9,589 bases of DNA from Fusobacteriota bacterium (GTDB taxonomy: Bacteria > Fusobacteriota > Fusobacteriia > JAPLKR01): the NCBI GenBank assembly GCA_026387965.1, contig JAPLKR010000135.1, positions 1-9,589 on the forward strand, read 5' to 3'. The first letter of the stretch is position 1. Each line of letters starts with the position of its first letter. Of this stretch, positions 4,697 through 9,589 are shown one piece after another. The position numbers were made by a program, and so were the translations under genes. The notes under the pieces are model-generated. The model had not been told where the DNA came from and did not search any database. It worked only from the letters and a program-made list of their open reading frames with translations.

Positions 4697-7603
4697 ATGA
4701 GTAAAAAACGTGTATATGAGCTAGCTAAAGAGTATAATGTCGGCAGCAAGGAATTCGTTGAAAAGCTACATGAAATAGGACTAGATGTAAAATCACATAT
4801 GTCTGCGATGGAAGATACAGATGTGACAAAAGTTAAAGCTCATTTTGAAGGGAAAAAACCACAGGAGAGTAAAGCAAAAGAGCCTGTGGCCCCAAGTGAG
4901 AATAAAGGTGAAAATGCCACTGCTTCAAAAGCAGAGGTACCACCGCAATCTAAAAAACAAAGCCTTTCGGGCGAAGAAATAATGGCAATGCTTAGACAAG
5001 AGAAGCGTCAAGAACGTTACGCTTCGAATCAAAGTAACAGTACAAATGAAAATAAGATGGGAAGTAATATGTCCGACAACAAAAAAAATGAAACTGAAGA
5101 AAAAAGTATCGAACCAAGTCAAGAGGCACCAAAGCCTTATGTAAAGCGCGAGCATGATCCAAATGCACCAAGACCACCGTATGACCCCAACAAACCAAGA
5201 CCACCGTATGACCCCAATAAGCCAAGAGCGCCATACGATCCAAATAGACCGAGACCGGTGTATGACCCAAACAAACCAAGACCACCGTATGACCCAAACA
5301 AACCAAGAGCGCCATACGATCCAAACAGACCAAGACCGGCGTATGATCCAAATGCACCGAGACCGGTGTATGACCCAAACAAACCAAGACCACCGTACGA
5401 TCCAAATAGACCAAGACCGGCGTATGATCCAAATGCACCGAGACCGGTGTATGACCCAAACAAACCAAGAGCGCCATACGATCCAAATAGACCAAGACCG
5501 GTGTATGACCCAAACAAACCAAGACCACCATATGATCCCAATAGACCAGCATATAATAGTGGCGGATTTGGAAAAGATAAAGATGGCGGAGATAGACCAA
5601 ATTTTCAAAGAAAACCAGTCGGAAAATTTGAAAACAAAAATGCTTCAGATGAAAAAGTTGATGTTAAAAGCGTAATGAAGGAAGTTCGAATTACTCAAAC
5701 CGACAAGAAGAATCAAGCGACTAAAAAAATTGATAAACTTGATAAATTTGAAGAGAAACAAAAAGGTAAAAAACATGATAAGCAAGTGAAACATCTAGAT
5801 GTTAGAACGGATGTTGTTGAAGAGAAAAAAGAGGATGAGATAAAAAATATCGTCCTTACAAGACCAGAAATAAGTGTTGGTGAATTTGCAGAAAAACTAA
5901 AAGTAAAACCAAGCGAAATCATTAAGAAACTCTTCCTTCAAGGGCATATGTTGACAATCAACAGTGTTATTAATCTAGAACTAGCTGAAGAGTTAGCACT
6001 TGGATATAATGCGCTTATTGAAGTAAGAGATGATTCGCAACCAAAACTTTCAATTGGAGAAAGATTTGCATTAGAGGTTGAAGATAGAGAAGAAAACGTT
6101 GTAGAGAGAGCCCCTATTATCACAATTATGGGACATGTTGATCACGGAAAAACATCTCTTCTTGATGCATTTCGTCAAACGCAAGTAGCTGAAGGCGAAA
6201 CAGGTGGAATTACTCAAAAAATTGGAGCTTATCAAGTTAAACATGAAGGTAAAAAGATTACATTTATTGATACTCCAGGTCATGAAGCATTTACTGAAAT
6301 GCGTGCACGGGGAGCAGCGATTACCGACATTGCAATACTTATCGTAGCAGCAGATGATGGGGTTAAGCCACAAACGATTGAGGCCATTGCTCATGCAAAA
6401 GATGCAAAAGTACCAATTATTGTAGCTGTAAATAAAATTGACAAACCTGGCGCAGATGCTTCAAGGGTAAAACAACAGCTTCTGGAGCATGAATTAGTAC
6501 CGGTTGAGTATGGAGGAGATGTGGAGTTTGTTGAAGTATCGGCAAAAAAACGTCTAAACCTTGACACTCTACTCGAGACAATTCTTTTAACAGCAGAGAT
6601 ATTAGATCTAAAATCAGACCCTAAAAAGCGTGCTAAAGGAACAGTTTTAGAATCAAGACTAGATCCGCAACTTGGCGCGATTGTTGACCTTATTGTAACT
6701 GAAGGAACTCTTAGAATTGGTGATATCATCTTAGCGGACAAAAATCACGGTAGAGTTAAAATAATGATCAATGATAAAGGTGACAGAATTGAGTCGGCTA
6801 TTCCAGGACAGCCTGTTGAAATAGTTGGATTTAATACAGTTCCAAATGCAGGAGATATTCTATATGTATTAAAAAAAGATAAAGATGCTAAGCGCATTAT
6901 CAATGAGATTGATAAAGTTGAAAAATTAAGTTCTTCAAGACTTATGAGCCATATGACACTAGATATGCTTTCTCAAAAATTAGATGACCAAAAACTTAAA
7001 GAGTTAAAACTTATTATTAAAGGAGATTCAAGAGGAAGCGTTGAAGCTCTGAAAGAATCCCTTCTGAAGCTTTCTAATGAAGAAGTAAAAGTAATTATTG
7101 TACATGCAACGCCAGGCGCCATCACAGAAGGTGACGTGACACTAGCGGAGGCTTCAGGAGCAATTATTATTGGATTCCATGTTCGCCCAAGCTTAAAAGC
7201 TAAAAACATGGCAGAAGCGCGTGGGGTTGAAATTAGAACCTATGGTGTTATTTATCATATTACAGAAGAGATTGAAAGTGCTATTAAAGGAATGCTTACT
7301 CCAAAATACAAAGAGGTTTATTTAGGGCAAGCGGATGTTAAAGAAGCATTTAAAATTACCAATGTTGGAATGGTTGCTGGATGTATCGTAACCGATGGTA
7401 AAATACTTAAAACGGCCAAAGTAAGAGTGCTTCGTGATGGGGTGGTAATACATACCGGAGATATGGTTTCACTGAAGCGTTTCAAAGATGATGTAAAAGA
7501 TGTTAGTACAACACAAGAGTGTGGAATTACTGTTCAAGATTATAATGATATTAAATCGGGAGACGTTATTGAGGCATTTGAAGAGATTGAAATAAAGCAG
7601 TAG
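4697..7603 (+). CDS. infB: Translation initiation factor IF2 with an expanded nonapeptide-repeat N-terminal region
   Basis: IF2 is the GTPase that brings fMet-tRNA to the 30S subunit and promotes 50S joining. The protein is 968 residues. Order: IF2_N domain (about 1-52, [11 protein letters not shown]), low-complexity charged linker, a Pro/Arg nonapeptide repeat array (153-284), a Lys-rich linker, a second IF2_N domain (about 388-440), then the G domain. GTPase motifs are G1 GHVDHGKT (479-486), G2 in GGITQ, G3 DTPGHE (525-530), G4 NKID (579-582) and G5 SAK (615-617), followed by domains II, III and IV with the C-terminal fMet-tRNA-binding region (ending GDVIEAFEE). The core is canonical; the N-terminal region is long and extended by the repeat. 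ATG 4697 is preferred to GTG 4691 or 4685. rbfA follows after 15 nt. Confidence 0.97.
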   Translation: MSKKRVYELAKEYNVGSKEFVEKLHEIGLDVKSHMSAMEDTDVTKVKAHFEGKKPQESKAKEPVAPSENKGENATASKAEVPPQSKKQSLSGEEIMAMLRQEKRQERYASNQSNSTNENKMGSNMSDNKKNETEEKSIEPSQEAPKPYVKREHDPNAPRPPYDPNKPRPPYDPNKPRAPYDPNRPRPVYDPNKPRPPYDPNKPRAPYDPNRPRPAYDPNAPRPVYDPNKPRPPYDPNRPRPAYDPNAPRPVYDPNKPRAPYDPNRPRPVYDPNKPRPPYDPNRPAYNSGGFGKDKDGGDRPNFQRKPVGKFENKNASDEKVDVKSVMKEVRITQTDKKNQATKKIDKLDKFEEKQKGKKHDKQVKHLDVRTDVVEEKKEDEIKNIVLTRPEISVGEFAEKLKVKPSEIIKKLFLQGHMLTINSVINLELAEELALGYNALIEVRDDSQPKLSIGERFALEVEDREENVVERAPIITIMGHVDHGKTSLLDAFRQTQVAEGETGGITQKIGAYQVKHEGKKITFIDTPGHEAFTEMRARGAAITDIAILIVAADDGVKPQTIEAIAHAKDAKVPIIVAVNKIDKPGADASRVKQQLLEHELVPVEYGGDVEFVEVSAKKRLNLDTLLETILLTAEILDLKSDPKKRAKGTVLESRLDPQLGAIVDLIVTEGTLRIGDIILADKNHGRVKIMINDKGDRIESAIPGQPVEIVGFNTVPNAGDILYVLKKDKDAKRIINEIDKVEKLSSSRLMSHMTLDMLSQKLDDQKLKELKLIIKGDSRGSVEALKESLLKLSNEEVKVIIVHATPGAITEGDVTLAEASGAIIIGFHVRPSLKAKNMAEARGVEIRTYGVIYHITEEIESAIKGMLTPKYKEVYLGQADVKEAFKITNVGMVAGCIVTDGKILKTAKVRVLRDGVVIHTGDMVSLKRFKDDVKDVSTTQECGITVQDYNDIKSGDVIEAFEEIEIKQ
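5153..5548 (+). repeat. 27-bp tandem repeat (minisatellite) within infB, about 14.7 copies
   Basis: There are fourteen full 27-bp units plus 18 bp of a fifteenth, all in frame, encoding YDPN(K/R/A)PR(P/A)(P/V/A) with HDPN in the first. Units differ by a few bases. Several are identical to each other: unit 5 (5261-5287) equals unit 9 (5369-5395), unit 6 equals unit 12, and unit 8 equals unit 11. Units 7-9 and 10-12 are near copies of each other, so an 81-bp block was probably duplicated. Copy-number change keeps the frame. All three reverse frames stay open here, a by-product of the repeat. Confidence 0.97.
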
Positions 7604-7618
7604 AATCTAGGAGCGGAA

Positions 7619-7969
7619 ATGAAAAAATTCAGAAAAGAACAGATTGAAAAAGAGATTCAACGTGTACTTGGAAAGGCTTTTTTAGAGGATATTAAACTTG
7701 AGGAACTAAAATCAGGCTTTGTTTCAATTACTTTTGTAAAGTTAGATAATGAAGGTAGTTATACCGATGTATATGTGAGCGTTCTCAGTAAAGATCCATT
7801 TAATAAGTCTGTTATGGAAGCAGCATTGAAATCTAAAGAAAAAATGTTAAGGAAAGCGCTATCAGATAACATACCATTAAGACATACTCCAGTAGTAAGA
7901 GTGCATTTAGATACCGGCATAGAAGAGGGTGTAAGAATTTCAAATTTGATACAGTCTCTAAATAAATAG
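7619..7969 (+). CDS. rbfA: Ribosome-binding factor A
   Basis: RbfA is a small KH-fold protein that binds immature 30S subunits, needed for late 16S maturation and cold adaptation. Its 116 residues match the family length. Visible family features: an N-terminal helix rich in Arg/Lys/Glu (KEIQRVLGKAF), the central Ser-Ile-Thr-Phe-Val-Lys strand with TDVYVSVL, the Leu-Arg-Lys-Ala-Leu helix, and a closing LRHTPVVRVHLD...EGVRIS segment. SD TAGGAG lies 7 nt upstream of ATG. It is 15 nt after infB and 12 nt before recJ, so part of the same operon. Confidence 0.93.
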   Translation: MKKFRKEQIEKEIQRVLGKAFLEDIKLEELKSGFVSITFVKLDNEGSYTDVYVSVLSKDPFNKSVMEAALKSKEKMLRKALSDNIPLRHTPVVRVHLDTGIEEGVRISNLIQSLNK

Positions 7970-7981
7970 CATGGAGTTAAA

Positions 7982-9589
7982 ATGATTTGGACATTTCAAA
8001 AAATCAATAAAATAGTGATAGGAAAACTAAATGGGACATATAAGTTATTAAAACCTATTTTAGTCATTTTGATTAATAGAGGATACATAGATAAACGAAG
8101 CATTGCTTCGTTTATCTATGTTTCTTATAATCAATTGCATTCGCCTTGGCTTTTTGAGACAATGAAATCAGCAGTAGATTTGCTTTTGAAACATAAAGAA
8201 AACAAAATACTTATTTATGGAGATTCAGATGTAGATGGGATTACTGCGACCGCTTTTTTAACCAAAGTGCTAAATGATGTTGGGTTTAATGTGGAGTATT
8301 ATATCCCAACCCGATCGTATGAGGAGTATGGTCTTACTAAAGAGTATATAGACACAATCAAAAAGTCCAATGTCCAACTTATCATCACGGTGGATACAGG
8401 AATCAATTCAATAGAAGAAATAGAATATGCAAGAGAATGCGGTGTCGAGGTTATTGTAACGGATCATCATCGTATTGTAACCGAACAAGAAGAGCCCTTT
8501 CTTATGATAAATCCAAAAGTAAGCGAGACTTATCCATTTAATGATTTAAGTGGAGTTGGTGTAGCTTTTAAATTTGCTCAGGGTGTATATGATTATCTTG
8601 GTGTAAAGCCTGAAGGACTTTATCGATATATTGATTTAGTTATGCTTGGAACAATTGCTGATGTCGTTTCGCTCGAGTCAGAAAATAGAGTTATTGTTAG
8701 AAAAGGATTAGAGCAAATCAAAAAAAGTGAGTTTAGAGGACTTAGGTATTTACTCAACTATTTAAAACTAAATCACAAAGAGCTTACGACGGCGGATATC
8801 AGTTTTTATGTAGCTCCACTTATTAATGCTTTAGGAAGAACAGGGAAAGCTATGTTAGCAGTAGACTTTCTCCTAGAAAAAAGTGATTCAAGACTTTTCC
8901 AAATCATTGAAGAGATGAAAGAGGCAAATCTTAAAAGACGCCATATAGAAAAGCACACCTATGACGAGATTCTAAAAAGTAAAGAATTTGAAAGGTATGC
9001 AAACAAGCAATATATATTTTTAAAAAGTGCTTTATGGAATCCTTGTATTTTAGGAGTACTCGCCTCGAAACTGTCATTAAAATACAAAAAACCAGTAATG
9101 TTAATAACAGTTCGCAACAGTTTTGCGAAAGCTTCGTGTCGAAGTGTTGAAGGAATTAATATTTTTGATACGCTTTCATCTGCAAAAGATGAGTTTATTC
9201 GCTTTGGAGGGCATAATTTAGCAGCAGGATTTGTTTCTATAGTAGAAAAATTGCCAATAATTGAAGAAAAAATTGCAAAATCGCTCGAAAATTGTTATTA
9301 TAAGAGTGTAGTTGAAGAACTTATCATTGATACTGAACTTCAGTTTAAAGAATTATCGCCAACATTTATGAGACAATTGGGTAAACTATTACCTTTTCCA
9401 AATGGGAACAAATCACCTCTTTTTTTTACGAAAGATGTAAATTTATATAATATTTACTATTTTGGTCAAAAAAAGCAGCATTTTACAGCCACTGTGAAAC
9501 AAGGGCCACATGTGTATTCAGCGACTGGCTTTAATTTAGGTGAAAGGCTTCAAGGGTATAAAGATAATATAACATACGATATTATTTAT
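7982..9589 (+). CDS. recJ: Single-stranded-DNA-specific 5'-3' exonuclease RecJ, C-terminus cut by window edge
   Basis: RecJ degrades single-stranded DNA 5' to 3' in recombination and mismatch/base-excision repair. The visible 536 codons are all open and end exactly at the window edge; the family is usually 560-800 residues, so the end is missing. Motifs: DSDVDG at 81-86 (motif I; the family usually has Tyr at residue 82), VDTG with D138, DHH at 161-163, ADVV with D227, APLINALGRTG, then DHHA1 with GGHN at 409-412 and the start of the OB-fold domain with FPNGNKSPLFF. All expected metal-binding acids and histidines are kept, so activity is likely. SD GGAG (7973-7976) lies 5 nt before ATG 7982. 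NrnA (shorter DHH-DHHA1, about 320 residues) is excluded by length and by the OB region. recJ occupies the position where nrnA or truB follows rbfA in many Bacillota. A long inverted repeat lies in codons 35-47. Confidence 0.93.
   Translation, partial: MIWTFQKINKIVIGKLNGTYKLLKPILVILINRGYIDKRSIASFIYVSYNQLHSPWLFETMKSAVDLLLKHKENKILIYGDSDVDGITATAFLTKVLNDVGFNVEYYIPTRSYEEYGLTKEYIDTIKKSNVQLIITVDTGINSIEEIEYARECGVEVIVTDHHRIVTEQEEPFLMINPKVSETYPFNDLSGVGVAFKFAQGVYDYLGVKPEGLYRYIDLVMLGTIADVVSLESENRVIVRKGLEQIKKSEFRGLRYLLNYLKLNHKELTTADISFYVAPLINALGRTGKAMLAVDFLLEKSDSRLFQIIEEMKEANLKRRHIEKHTYDEILKSKEFERYANKQYIFLKSALWNPCILGVLASKLSLKYKKPVMLITVRNSFAKASCRSVEGINIFDTLSSAKDEFIRFGGHNLAAGFVSIVEKLPIIEEKIAKSLENCYYKSVVEELIIDTELQFKELSPTFMRQLGKLLPFPNGNKSPLFFTKDVNLYNIYYFGQKKQHFTATVKQGPHVYSATGFNLGERLQGYKDNITYDIIY
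8085..8121. repeat. Perfect inverted repeat, 17-bp arms and 3-nt loop, inside recJ
   Basis: ACATAGATAAACGAAGC (8085-8101) is followed by ATT and then by its exact reverse complement (8105-8121). It lies about 100 nt into recJ, in codons that still align with the family's N-terminal region at normal spacing (RG...F...P). No T-tract follows, so it is not a standard terminator. As RNA it would form a very stable hairpin near the 5' end of the recJ coding region. Confidence 0.95.
9111..9144. repeat. Two adjacent short inverted repeats within recJ
   Basis: TTCGCAA (9111-9117) pairs with TTGCGAA (9123-9129) across a 5-nt loop. CTTCG (9132-9136) pairs with CGAAG (9140-9144) across a 3-nt loop. They are separated by only 2 nt and could form tandem hairpins. 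Arms this short can arise by chance and no T-tract follows. Confidence 0.4.

Noticed and set aside
5153-5548. CRISPR array
   Set aside because: Units are directly adjacent with no variable spacers, and they encode a regular peptide in the infB frame.
4925-5608. Three long minus-strand frames (up to 227 codons), one silk-like with [12 protein letters not shown] repeats
   Set aside because: All come from the reverse complement of the stop-free tandem repeat; they lack convincing SD sequences and lie opposite an essential gene.
5154-5675. Plus-strand frame of 173 codons, His/Met/Gln/Asp-rich, over the infB repeat
   Set aside because: It is a shifted reading of the 27-bp tandem repeat, with no stops only because the unit has none in that frame. 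infB clearly owns the region.
6071-6741. Minus-strand frames opposite the IF2 G domain
   Set aside because: They are shadows of infB codon structure with no SD, promoter or family resemblance.
7971-7985. Five-codon ORF (Met-Glu-Leu-Lys-stop) overlapping the recJ start by ATGA
   Set aside because: Its ATG overlaps the recJ SD (GGAG) and it has no SD of its own at good spacing; most likely chance.

Overview
This is an AT-rich bacterial chromosomal window in which every supported gene lies on the + strand, uses the standard code and has a strong Shine-Dalgarno (SD) sequence. The gene set points to a low-GC Gram-positive or related lineage: a zinc-finger adenylate kinase, a short NusA without the proteobacterial C-terminal repeats, ylxR next to nusA, and CCA-encoded tRNAs. 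A Clostridia-like Bacillota member is my first guess and Fusobacteriota the main alternative. This is inference from family resemblance, not a species identification.

Layout. Positions 1-127 hold the last 41 codons of an IS5-like transposase, beginning at what looks like its catalytic glutamate. A TauE/SafE-family permease follows almost at once (160-960). Next is a two-gene adk-map unit (1030-2430) with a probable extended -10 promoter and a hairpin/T-tract terminator. The roughly 230 bp between that terminator and the first tRNA hold no gene I can support; their clear content is a textbook promoter (TTGACA, 17 bp, TATAAT, with TG extension). It drives tRNA-Gly(TCC) and tRNA-Lys(TTT), which are 2 nt apart. 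A strong intrinsic terminator separates the tRNAs from a tight operon: rimP, nusA, ylxR (rnpM), infB, rbfA and recJ. recJ runs off the right edge.

How the genes work together. The main operon is the conserved transcription/translation cluster: 30S maturation (RimP, RbfA), transcription elongation/termination (NusA), an RNA-binding protein (YlxR) and initiation factor IF2. A DNA-repair exonuclease, RecJ, sits at the downstream end. tRNA genes in front of rimP-nusA-infB recall metY-rimP-nusA-infB of enterobacteria, and the intervening terminator could act as an attenuator. adk-map supplies nucleotide balance and N-terminal methionine removal; it usually sits in the ribosomal-protein spc cluster but here does not.

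I do not see a new multi-gene system. The unusual items are a 27-bp in-frame minisatellite in infB encoding about 14.7 copies of a YDPNxPRxx nonapeptide, a perfect 17-bp-arm inverted repeat with a 3-nt loop inside the start of recJ, a terminator between the tRNAs and the nusA operon, and an A-C mismatch in the tRNA-Lys T-stem.
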